Shown here piece after piece: positions 14,481 through 21,597 of a stretch of 23,917 nt of DNA. Source of the DNA: Lachnospiraceae bacterium UBA3732 (GTDB taxonomy: Bacteria > Bacillota > Clostridia > Lachnospirales > Lachnospiraceae); the NCBI GenBank assembly GCA_002372545.1, contig DFHD01000059.1:1-23917 (forward strand). The letters run 5' to 3'. The notes beneath the pieces are model-generated. The model was given only the letters and a program-made list of their open reading frames with translations. It did not search any database and had not been told where the DNA came from. Positions within the stretch are counted from its first letter, which is position 1. Each line of letters opens with the position of its first letter. The translations under genes were made by a program, and so were the position numbers.

Positions 14481-15362
14481 CTATTTTCTCTTGTCTCCCC
14501 AGAAGAAAAGCGCTACAGTCCCGGGACCTGTATGGGTTGCGATGGTTGCACCGATACGGAAAAGCTGAACTTTTCCCTTCAGATTCGGGAACTCCTCTTC
14601 AACCTGACGCCTCAGTTCCTCGGCGGCCTCGGGGTCCGTACTGGATATGAAGCAGGTATTATCGTACTTCGTGCCTCCTGTTGCGTCCTCCTTCATTTTC
14701 TCCACCGTACGGCGGATCACCTTTTTCTTTGTTCTGATCTTTTCCTGCGGCGCCAGACGTCCATTATTATCCACATTCATCAGCGGGCAGATATTCAGCA
14801 TTTGCCCCACTGCTCCTGCGGCCCTGGATACTCTTCCACCACGGATCAGATATTTCAGATCGGATACAAAGAACCAGTGAATGACCTCGAGCCTGTGAGC
14901 CTCCGCCCAGTCTCTGGCATCCTCAATGGAAAAGCCGATATCGCGGAGCTCCGCCAGCTTATCCACCAGCAGTCCGTATCCGCCGGAAGCGCAAAGGGAA
15001 TCGACAATAAACAGCTTTCTCTCCGGGAAGTCCTCCCGCAGGATCTCTGCAGCCTGTCTGGCGGACTCATAGGTATTGGAAATTCCCGAGGTCAGCGAAA
15101 CATGCAGAATGTCATTTCCCGCTTCCAGAAAGGGGGTGAAGAAATCAATATAATCTCCGATGGACAGCATGGATGTCGAGGAGGATGCACCAGCCTCCAC
15201 CTTGGCAAAAAAGTCCTCCGGCTTCATGGATGTCCACATATCATCCTTATAGCTCTGATCATCCAGAATATAGTTGAAAAGCGCATAAGGTATTTGCTTT
15301 TTCTCCATCCACTCCGGCGAAAGATCCACAGTGGAACAGGCAGTAAGTAAAAATTCTCCCAT
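14481..15362 (-). CDS. DegV-family fatty-acid-binding protein
   Basis: A 293-residue cytoplasmic protein of the DegV family, whose members bind a single fatty acid in a deep pocket and, in some Firmicutes, serve as the FakB carrier for fatty acid kinase. Family landmarks: SSSTSMLS (the SQPS-like segment), SLTSGISNTYESA, VDSLCASGGYGLLV and YLIRGGRVSRAAGAVG. No FakA kinase gene is in this window. It is the first gene of a pair with birA 10 bases downstream; the link could be fatty acid metabolism, since biotin ligase activates acetyl-CoA carboxylase. AAGGGG lies six bases before the ATG and a good promoter is found at 15405-15433. Confidence 0.93.
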   Translation of the reverse strand: MGEFLLTACSTVDLSPEWMEKKQIPYALFNYILDDQSYKDDMWTSMKPEDFFAKVEAGASSSTSMLSIGDYIDFFTPFLEAGNDILHVSLTSGISNTYESARQAAEILREDFPERKLFIVDSLCASGGYGLLVDKLAELRDIGFSIEDARDWAEAHRLEVIHWFFVSDLKYLIRGGRVSRAAGAVGQMLNICPLMNVDNNGRLAPQEKIRTKKKVIRRTVEKMKEDATGGTKYDNTCFISSTDPEAAEELRRQVEEEFPNLKGKVQLFRIGATIATHTGPGTVALFFWGDKRK

Positions 15363-15404
15363 AATAAACCCCTTCCCAAATAGTATAAAAATTACCTATG
15401 ATCC

Positions 15405-15433
15405 AGTATAACAAAACAGACGATCATTCGCAA
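15405..15433 (-). promoter_or_regulatory. Sigma-A promoter of degV-birA
   Basis: On the minus strand TTGCGA (15428-15433) and TATACT (15405-15410) are separated by 17 bases, about 43 bases before the degV start. The -35 box begins one base after the stop of the flavodoxin remnant. Confidence 0.7.
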
Positions 15434-15434
15434 G

Positions 15435-15566
15435 TCATATGCCTGGTGCACTATCATCGAAAGCCTCAACAGAATTTCCAAGATCCGAGCCTCCTGAAGT
15501 CGCAAAAAGAACTATAGTCTTTCCTGATAAATCATAGCCCACCAAACATAGCAGGCTCCTTTGCAT
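15435..15566 (-). pseudogene. Flavodoxin gene remnant
   Basis: On the minus strand an open stretch of 43 codons from an ATG at 15566 to a TGA at 15437-15435 reads YDLSGKTIVLFATSGGSD followed by LGNSVEAFDDSAPG. This matches the conserved FMN-binding C-terminal part of clostridial flavodoxins (a YDLSGKT..PF.TSGGSG.G..... APG pattern). The N-terminal two thirds is missing: a stop (TAA) lies just upstream in frame, and the plus-strand gene region beyond shows no flavodoxin. The usual C-terminal end after APG is also cut by the stop. No ribosome binding site is seen. It is best read as the decayed end of a lost gene; a functional 43-residue peptide is unlikely. It explains about a third of the 330-base gap between degV and the hydrolase. 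Confidence 0.72.
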
Positions 15567-15617
15567 GAAATATTATGTTGCATATTACACGTGCGGAAAA
15601 ACTGCCGAAAAAAACTG

Positions 15618-15646
15618 CTGACAGAAATCCTTCTCCGTGGTAAAGT
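15618..15646 (+). promoter_or_regulatory. Weak candidate promoter of the alpha/beta hydrolase gene
   Basis: CTGACA at 15618-15623 and TAAAGT at 15641-15646 are 17 bases apart, 49 bases before the proposed TTG start. The -10 box is poor. A small hairpin (TGCTG/CAGCA, 15656-15669) lies in the leader. Confidence 0.3.
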
Positions 15647-15694
15647 ATAGAAAAATGCTGTCCGCAGCAGGACACGATCAGGGAGGTGCAGGAA

Positions 15695-16624
15695 TTGAAA
15701 ACCAATACGAGTATTCTTTCATCCGATAAAAAAACCATGCTCCATGTTGCCATGTGGCATCCGGAGGGGGAACCGAAGGCGGTGGTCCAAATTGTCCACG
15801 GCATGGTGGAATACATTGAACGCTACAATGATTTTGCCGCTTTTCTGGCTGGCGAGGGTTATCTTGTGATCGGGCACGATCATCTCGGCCACGGCCAGTC
15901 CGTAGGATCTGCGGAGGACTGGGGCTTTATCGACAGCGATAATCCTTCCGATACCCTGACACGGGACATCCACCGTGTACGCCGTCTGGGTGAAAAAACA
16001 GCTCCCGGACTTCCCTACTTTATTCTCGGACACAGCATGGGCTCCTATCTTCTCCGGAAGTATCTGACCTACCGCGGAAACGGTCTGGCTGGCGCTGTGA
16101 TCATGGGAACCGGTGCGGAGCCGGATTCCGCCACCATGCCCGGACTGATGCTCGTCCGCTCCATGGCTAAGCTGAAGGGCTGGAGGTTCAGAAGCGAGAA
16201 GGTGCGGAACATGACCTACTCCTCGCCCTATAAGATTTATGATGTCACCGGTAAGGATCCCGAAAACAGCTGGCTGACCAGAGATGTGGATATCGTAAAG
16301 AGCTATTATTCCGACCCCAGATGCTGCTTTACCTTTACGCTGAGCGGCTACGAGGCGCTCCTCTCCACTGTTCTTTTTGATAATAAGAAGAAGTATATCC
16401 GCATGATTCCGGATACTCTTCCCGTCCTCTTTACTTCCGGCTCAATGGATCCTGTAGGAAATATGGGAAACGGTGTAAAAAAGGCCGCTGCTCTCTTTAC
16501 CGATGCCGGGATCAGAGACGTTACCGTAAAGCTTTATGCCAACGACCGGCATGAGATCCTGAATGAGCTTGACCGCAGCGAGGTATACCGGGATATCGCA
16601 GACTGGTTTGCCGAGAAGCTTTAA
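15695..16624 (+). CDS. Alpha/beta hydrolase (monoacylglycerol lipase / serine aminopeptidase S33 type)
   Basis: About 309 residues from a TTG at 15695, which stands 8 bases after GGGAGG (15681-15686). A GTG at 15686 would overlap that site, so TTG is the better start. The catalytic triad can be picked out: Ser114 in the GHSMGS nucleophile elbow, Asp252 in FTSGSMDPVG and His286 in YANDRHEILNE; HGMVEYIERY near residue 35 supplies the oxyanion-side HG motif. There is no signal peptide, so it is cytoplasmic. This pattern (HGM.E...RY, GHSMGS, HE.LNE) is that of lysophospholipase or monoacylglycerol lipase-like proteins, which cut acyl glycerols or lysophospholipids; the substrate here is not known. 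It appears monocistronic and converges on the L,D-transpeptidase gene. Confidence 0.92.
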   Translation: MKTNTSILSSDKKTMLHVAMWHPEGEPKAVVQIVHGMVEYIERYNDFAAFLAGEGYLVIGHDHLGHGQSVGSAEDWGFIDSDNPSDTLTRDIHRVRRLGEKTAPGLPYFILGHSMGSYLLRKYLTYRGNGLAGAVIMGTGAEPDSATMPGLMLVRSMAKLKGWRFRSEKVRNMTYSSPYKIYDVTGKDPENSWLTRDVDIVKSYYSDPRCCFTFTLSGYEALLSTVLFDNKKKYIRMIPDTLPVLFTSGSMDPVGNMGNGVKKAAALFTDAGIRDVTVKLYANDRHEILNELDRSEVYRDIADWFAEKL

Positions 16625-16653
16625 CACTGACCTGCAAGCCATTCCCTTCGGCT

Positions 16654-18078
16654 TTACTCGTAGGCTTCCTCCCCCACGACAATAACCGGCATTCCGACCT
16701 CCAGCACGGAGTATAGCTGCCCGGCGGAATAATAATCCAGATTAACGCATCCGTGGGATCCATGGGTCTTATACCGCTCACCGCCGAAGGAGGACTGCCA
16801 GGTGGCGTCGTGCAGCCCGTAGCCGCCGTAAAAGCACATCCAGTAGGCTACATGGGATTCATACCGGGGAACGCCCTTTTCATCCGGCCTTCCCTTTAAC
16901 GTTACCTCCCTGCCCATCTCCTGAATGGAATAGACGCCCACAGGGGTATGTCTCCCCTGTTCGGAATACAGACCGGTCACACAATCACAGGTATAATAAA
17001 GAGCGCCATTCATATAGCAGTATACCTTCTGGTGGACCAGATCCACCTCCACATAACCGGAACGAATAAAATCGTTAAACTCCCGGGCGAAGGAATAGTT
17101 CGGTTTTCTGACTGTACTGAGATGGTTCACCAGATTCTGGTACAATTCCTCCGTCTCCGCTGTTTCATCGATCTCATACCCGAATTTCACGTGCTCCGCC
17201 GGAATAAGGCGTCTGCCCAGCTGGGTAGAGCGGAACTCCACCGTATCATAGGTGCGGTTTTTCCGGTGGGCCAGCATCTTTACATAAGCATTGCAGCGGA
17301 TTTTCAGATCAATGAGGTCAAGATAATAAAAGCATCCGTCATCCGAGCATTTGAGCCAGTGGCAAAGGGTATCGCCATCGAGGGTCTCCGAGGTTCCGTC
17401 ATAAAGCCAGTATGTCACCGTGGTGGAAAGAAAGCGATTGATCTTCTCTGTCTGCTTCACCAGCCGCCGGGAATCCGCTTTGAGGTCAGGCTGCAGCAGA
17501 TATTCCTCTTTATCCAGATCGATCTCATGCTCTCCCCGGATAATCGCTGCCTCCACGGCCCGGATAGCCTTTTCCGTATCCAGCCGCGTACCGGCCACCT
17601 CCGGTATGATCACAGCCTTTCCCTTTTCCAGTTCCATATACGCATTCTGCGGCGGCTCGGTTTCCTCTTCTCCGAATTCCGGAAGCTGAAGAATTGCATT
17701 CTGCAGCTTGCGGTTATCATATCCCGCCCGGGGAAAAACCTTTCTCTCCCCGGTTTCCGGTATGAACCAGAGGATTTCGGTCTGCCTTTTCATCTCATAT
17801 TTCAGTCCCTCCGAATAATCGAAGCTCAGTCCGATGGAGGAGCCGGTCAATGTTTCCGTTTTGCCTGCCGGAAGACGCAGCAGGATGGTCTCTTCATGAT
17901 CTGCCAGGATCTTTTCCGCTTCCCCCGGGCGCATCCATCCTGTATCCCTGCCGTTAATACGCGAACCAGGCAGGAGGTGATAATGGAAATACCACACTCC
18001 TGCCAGATAAATAAGGACGAGGCACGAAAAGATCGAGATCAGGGTGATCTTCAGCTTTTTATGACCTCCCGCCTTCAT
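16654..18078 (-). CDS. Membrane-anchored L,D-transpeptidase (YkuD domain) with peptidoglycan-binding region
   Basis: A 474-residue envelope enzyme. Residues about 9-32 form a single N-terminal membrane anchor (LKITLISIFSCLVLIYLAGV). Residues about 40-300 look like the putative peptidoglycan-binding (PG_binding_4) repeats seen in clostridial L,D-transpeptidases. The YkuD domain occupies about 345-474, with GLHDATW and the active-site HGSHGCVNL at 439-447; Cys444 is the nucleophile. It would make 3-3 cross-links or attach proteins to wall peptides and is usually insensitive to most beta-lactams. It begins 3 bases after the sodA stop and has no clear ribosome binding site of its own in front of the ATG, so translation is probably coupled to sodA. 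Confidence 0.93.
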   Translation of the reverse strand: MKAGGHKKLKITLISIFSCLVLIYLAGVWYFHYHLLPGSRINGRDTGWMRPGEAEKILADHEETILLRLPAGKTETLTGSSIGLSFDYSEGLKYEMKRQTEILWFIPETGERKVFPRAGYDNRKLQNAILQLPEFGEEETEPPQNAYMELEKGKAVIIPEVAGTRLDTEKAIRAVEAAIIRGEHEIDLDKEEYLLQPDLKADSRRLVKQTEKINRFLSTTVTYWLYDGTSETLDGDTLCHWLKCSDDGCFYYLDLIDLKIRCNAYVKMLAHRKNRTYDTVEFRSTQLGRRLIPAEHVKFGYEIDETAETEELYQNLVNHLSTVRKPNYSFAREFNDFIRSGYVEVDLVHQKVYCYMNGALYYTCDCVTGLYSEQGRHTPVGVYSIQEMGREVTLKGRPDEKGVPRYESHVAYWMCFYGGYGLHDATWQSSFGGERYKTHGSHGCVNLDYYSAGQLYSVLEVGMPVIVVGEEAYE

Positions 18079-18081
18079 GCT

Positions 18082-18696
18082 TTATGCCACAGCTTTCTCA
18101 TACAGAGCGGAAACCGCTGCCCAGTCAAGCACCTTAAAGAAGGCATCGATATAGTCCGGTCTGCGGTTTCTGTATTTCAGATAATAAGCATGCTCCCATA
18201 CATCCAGCGCGAGGATCGGCACATTTCCCGTTCCCTCGCTGATGGGGTTATCCTGGTTGGCAGATGCACTCGCCACAAGCCTTCCCTCCGGCGTCACGGA
18301 AAGAAATGCCCAGCCCGATCCAAACTGCCCCTTAGCCAGTCCGGACAGCTTTTCCGTCAGCGCCTCAAGAGAGCCAAAGGCCTCTTCCACTGCCTGAAGG
18401 AATTTTGCCGAGGGCGCTCCCGGCTCAGGGGAAAGCGTGGAAAAATAAAGATTATGATTATAATACCCGCCCCCATTATTCTTCAGCGCCTTACGCAGCC
18501 CTTCATCGGCCACACCGTCCAGATTGCCAAGGATTTCCTCGACCGTCTTTCCGGCAAGGCCGGCCTTTTCAACCGCATCATTGAAATTCTTTGTATATGT
18601 CGCATGATGCTTGCCGTAATGCGTCTCAACGGTAGCGGTATCCACATAGGGTTCCAGACCGTCGTTAGCGTATGAAAGTTTTACCTGTTCAAACAT
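18082..18696 (-). CDS. sodA: Superoxide dismutase (Fe/Mn family)
   Basis: A 204-residue cytoplasmic enzyme converting superoxide to oxygen and peroxide. Metal ligands fit the family: His26 in THYGKHH, His81 in NHNLYF, Asp165 and His169 in LDVWEHAYY. NQDNPI near 148-152 and Gly at the position where iron enzymes carry Gln (GGGYYNH) point to manganese or to a cambialistic enzyme, but sequence alone cannot settle the metal. AAGGAGGG stands six bases before the ATG. The L,D-transpeptidase gene follows after 3 bases, an unusual partnership for sodA. The 200-base gap upstream shows no strong promoter for this strand. Confidence 0.96.
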   Translation of the reverse strand: MFEQVKLSYANDGLEPYVDTATVETHYGKHHATYTKNFNDAVEKAGLAGKTVEEILGNLDGVADEGLRKALKNNGGGYYNHNLYFSTLSPEPGAPSAKFLQAVEEAFGSLEALTEKLSGLAKGQFGSGWAFLSVTPEGRLVASASANQDNPISEGTGNVPILALDVWEHAYYLKYRNRRPDYIDAFFKVLDWAAVSALYEKAVA

Positions 18697-18771
18697 TTGA
18701 TACCCTCCTTATTATTTCGTTTTCTGCTGATTCTAACTTATCATATTTTCCGGAGCAGAACAAGATAGAAC

Positions 18772-18801
18772 TTGCGGATACGCAGGCATTTCTGCTATTA
18801 T
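18772..18801 (+). promoter_or_regulatory. Extended -10 promoter of the membrane GGDEF gene
   Basis: TTGCGG at 18772-18777 and TATTAT at 18796-18801 are 18 bases apart, and TGC directly before the -10 box gives the extended -10 form. The leader to the start at 18897 would be about 90 bases. Confidence 0.5.
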
Positions 18802-18896
18802 GTATCTGTTCAGCAGGTGCTTCAAAAACAGCCGGGACGCCCGTACACATCCGTTTTGAAAGCTGCCTGTTATCTCTATAAAGCAGGAGGCCGGAC

Positions 18897-20615
18897 ATGA
18901 AACAGAAAAGCGTTCTTATCCCCAATGTCGTGATCGGGATCATAATGGTCCTTTTCGTGCTCCCTTTATTCATTTTCCGGGAAATCCCCTCCTATGAGGT
19001 TCCCGCATTTATTTATGACTGCAGCAAAGACTGGGATTCCGAGCTTGGCAAAATGGATCTCACTCATCTTCGTTTCCGTTCCGACGGCACCATCACTCTT
19101 ACCCGCATGATCAGCCCCGGAGAGGTCCGGAGCGGCGATCTCTGTCTCACCAGCACCAATGTCAGCTTTATTGTTTACGTGGATGAACGGATGGTTTACC
19201 GCTATGAGCCTGAGCTTCCCTGGATCTACGGAAGATCCTACGGCAACGACATCCATGCCATTCCCGTTTCCACAAAAGGGAAGGACTGTACGCTCCGGCT
19301 CGAGGTCACCTCACTGAAGACCGGTCGTATCCGAGGCTTTCAGGACGCCCACTTTGAAAACGGCTCCGACTATGTCCGCCACATTCTCTCCTCCTGTCTG
19401 ACCCATTATTACATGACGGCCGTCATCTTTACCTTCTCCTTCGTGATCTTTATTATGGGCTGGTTCTTCCGCAAAGGGAACAGCCGCCGCCTCGAGACCA
19501 TTTCTCTCGGCGTTCTTGGCATGCTCTTCAGCCTGTGGACTGAAAGCAGCGACTATACCATCGTCCTCCTTACGGGACACGCGGGTCTCATCCGCATCAT
19601 GTCCTACTATTCATTGATGTTCCTTCCCATCCCGGGGATCACACTGATCTGCCATCTGACGCACCATCCGAAGAGCATATTCCAGAAGATCGTGACTGCG
19701 CTTGTGGCGCTGAATCTGATCCTGCATATCACGCTGCTTTACCTGGAGGTCTGGGATTATCATCAGATGCTGTATTTTACCCACGGCACGCTGATCCTGA
19801 CGATTATCTTTATTATCTTCGCCATTGTACGCGGCTTTATTCAGAAGAGCTTTTCCACCCATTCCAGCCGGATCCTGCTCAGCGCATTTCTCATTCTCAC
19901 CATCACCGGCATTCTGGATATTATTCTGTTTTACTGCGGACATTCCGCTAGAATGGCTAATTACTCCCGCCTGGGTTTCCTGATCTTTGTAGCCGTCGTC
20001 GGTTCCTACGAGATACGGGAATTTGTCCGGATGCTCCAGTCGGGCCGGGAGGCTGAAATGATGAAGCACCTGGCGCACAGAGACGGTCTTACCGGCCTGG
20101 AAAACCGTCTGGCCTTTACCGAATGGGAACAGAATCTGAGGCACCTGAAAAAGGGCGCATGCATCTTTGTCCAGTTTGATATCAACAACCTGAAAGAGGT
20201 CAATGATCATTACGGTCACAACGCAGGCGATGCCTTTATTATTGCCGGAGCCAATGCCATTCGTCAGGCCTTCGGCCCCTACGGACGCGTATTCCGGACC
20301 GGCGGGGATGAATTCGTCTGCGTACTCACCACTGCCGCCCCGTCCTCCACAGAGACCCTGGCGGTCAATAACGACGTCCTGATCAATAACAACTCTCCCG
20401 CAGCCCTGATGAAGTGCTACGAGGCCTGTGAGCAGCATCTCATCGATCTTCTGAACAGCTATAACATGACCTCCGGCACGCCCATTCCGCTGACCATTGC
20501 CTTCGGTATGGCGGAATACGATCTTTCCCAGGGAAATCCGGAGCCGCAGGAGCGTCTGGCCGATGAAAGGATGTATATGCATAAGAACATATTAAAAGGC
20601 AAACAGGCATTGTAA
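18897..20615 (+). CDS. Membrane GGDEF protein (7TM-type sensor, putative diguanylate cyclase)
   Basis: A 572-residue protein. A first membrane helix lies at about 8-27, followed by an extracytoplasmic domain to about 165, then about seven hydrophobic helices between roughly 170 and 400, and a cytoplasmic GGDEF domain from about 415 (RDGLTGLENRLAF). The active-site signature is exact: TGGDEF at 468-473, with FDINNLKEVNDHYGHNAGD before it and ADERMYMHK near 559. No RxxD inhibitory site is seen. The region after GGDEF contains an Asn-rich insertion (AVNNDVLINNNSP, about 489-501). The layout resembles 7TMR-DISM receptors that sense an external ligand and make cyclic di-GMP. AGGAGG stands six bases before the ATG. 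A pilin-like gene starts 144 bases downstream with no obvious terminator between. Confidence 0.92.
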   Translation: MKQKSVLIPNVVIGIIMVLFVLPLFIFREIPSYEVPAFIYDCSKDWDSELGKMDLTHLRFRSDGTITLTRMISPGEVRSGDLCLTSTNVSFIVYVDERMVYRYEPELPWIYGRSYGNDIHAIPVSTKGKDCTLRLEVTSLKTGRIRGFQDAHFENGSDYVRHILSSCLTHYYMTAVIFTFSFVIFIMGWFFRKGNSRRLETISLGVLGMLFSLWTESSDYTIVLLTGHAGLIRIMSYYSLMFLPIPGITLICHLTHHPKSIFQKIVTALVALNLILHITLLYLEVWDYHQMLYFTHGTLILTIIFIIFAIVRGFIQKSFSTHSSRILLSAFLILTITGILDIILFYCGHSARMANYSRLGFLIFVAVVGSYEIREFVRMLQSGREAEMMKHLAHRDGLTGLENRLAFTEWEQNLRHLKKGACIFVQFDINNLKEVNDHYGHNAGDAFIIAGANAIRQAFGPYGRVFRTGGDEFVCVLTTAAPSSTETLAVNNDVLINNNSPAALMKCYEACEQHLIDLLNSYNMTSGTPIPLTIAFGMAEYDLSQGNPEPQERLADERMYMHKNILKGKQAL

Positions 20616-20676
20616 AGCTTTTTAAGCAAATATAAAGGCGTTAACAATTTATTCATATTTTATTCATTTCTTTTTG

Positions 20677-20706
20677 TTGTCTATACCCTAATGAATATGA
20701 TATAAT
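20677..20706 (+). promoter_or_regulatory. Promoter of the pilin-like gene
   Basis: TTGTCT at 20677-20682 and a perfect TATAAT at 20701-20706 are 18 bases apart in an AT-rich stretch holding two TTATTCAT copies just upstream. The leader is only about 45 bases, too short for a cyclic di-GMP riboswitch. Confidence 0.7.
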
Positions 20707-20759
20707 AGTTAAAATTAATGACATTCCGTATTCAGATTGTGTATAAGAGAGGCAACCAT

Positions 20760-21482
20760 ATGAAAAATGATCCAAATAAGAATAAAGGCTTCTCGCTTGT
20801 TGAGCTGATCATTGTCATTGCGATCATGGCAATCCTTGCGGCTGCTATCGCACCGGCTCTGATCCGGTATATCAATAAAGCACGTAAGGCAGACGACAAG
20901 GCCGCAGCCGATGCGCTGGGTTCTTCTATCACCGCTGCCTTTTCCGAAAATGAATATGTTTATTCCTACCTTCACGCGGAAGCAAATTCCATCATTGTTG
21001 ATGGAAAAAAGGGACAGGGCTATTACCGGATCGTCTGCTTCATGAACGCCGGCTATGCCATGACCGGCTGGGGTAACGGTACCAGTCTTGCCAACCTGAA
21101 CTCAACTAATCCGACCGCGAAGTATTTGGACTCCAAGGGACGGGTTCAGGCATATAGCGGCGACGCCTTAACGGATTTCCAGAACGATGTGGCAGAAGGC
21201 CGGAAGGAACTGGCAAAGATCATGTCCGAAACCATGGGCGCCAAGATCTTCAAGCTGAAGTTTACCCGCAATATTTATATGGATCAGTGGATCATCACGG
21301 TAGATGAATTCGATAAGATCCACGTATTTGTAGGCGGCGGACTGAACAATAACTGCTACTATATCGATTCCAATCATATCTCCAGCAGTTCCCACCGGAA
21401 CAGGCTTTATGAGATCTGGCCGGAATGTGACTCCGAGTATAACAAGCTGGAGAAACCGCCATCAAGCTGGATCACCAACTAA
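20760..21482 (+). CDS. Type IV pilin-like protein (prepilin)
   Basis: A 240-residue protein from the ATG at 20760, chosen because GAGAGG (20747-20752) lies seven bases upstream and because it gives a normal short prepilin leader. The class III signal is clear: MKNDPNKNKG then FSLVELIIVIAIMAILAAAI. Cleavage after Gly10 by prepilin peptidase would leave Phe1 and Glu5 in the mature protein, with the hydrophobic helix used for filament assembly. The rest (about 180 residues) is a soluble head with three Cys, many Asn and Gly, and no domain I recognise. No other pilus or secretion gene (pilB, pilC, pilD, pilT) is in the window, so it may be an orphan pilin or a minor pseudopilin whose machinery lies elsewhere. 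It sits directly downstream of the membrane GGDEF gene and has its own promoter. Confidence 0.88.
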   Translation: MKNDPNKNKGFSLVELIIVIAIMAILAAAIAPALIRYINKARKADDKAAADALGSSITAAFSENEYVYSYLHAEANSIIVDGKKGQGYYRIVCFMNAGYAMTGWGNGTSLANLNSTNPTAKYLDSKGRVQAYSGDALTDFQNDVAEGRKELAKIMSETMGAKIFKLKFTRNIYMDQWIITVDEFDKIHVFVGGGLNNNCYYIDSNHISSSSHRNRLYEIWPECDSEYNKLEKPPSSWITN

Positions 21483-21550
21483 AACGGTCGGTAACTGTTC
21501 AGCAGAAATGATGATCATTGTAAATTCATCAGGACATTGACCTCCTTTCC

Positions 21551-21597
21551 AAAAAAGAAGCCCGGTTCATCCGAACCGGGCTTCTGCTTTTATTTTT
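21551..21597. terminator. Terminator between the pilin and Na/Pi cotransporter genes, probably bidirectional
   Basis: A perfect 13-base stem, AGAAGCCCGGTTC at 21556-21568 and GAACCGGGCTTCT at 21573-21585, with a 4-base loop. On the minus strand it is followed at once by a T-run (A residues at 21551-21556), so it ends the cotransporter transcript. On the plus strand a looser T-rich tract follows at 21587-21599, which may also stop the pilin transcript. Confidence 0.9.

Noticed and set aside
16636..16654. AAGCC/GGCTT hairpin between the convergent hydrolase and L,D-transpeptidase genes
   Set aside because: Five base pairs with a 9-base loop and no T-run on either strand; too weak to call a terminator.
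16948..18675. Open frame of 575 codons on the plus strand
   Set aside because: Antisense shadow of the L,D-transpeptidase and sodA genes; no ribosome site and no recognisable motif.
20706..20759. Cyclic di-GMP riboswitch ahead of the pilin gene
   Set aside because: The leader after the TATAAT box is about 45 bases, too short, and none of the conserved riboswitch bases are seen.
21530..21552. Strong ribosome-site-like AAAGGAGGT on the minus strand followed by ATG
   Set aside because: The frame closes after two codons and the next ATG after four; no peptide of any size follows and the site is downstream of the cotransporter terminator.
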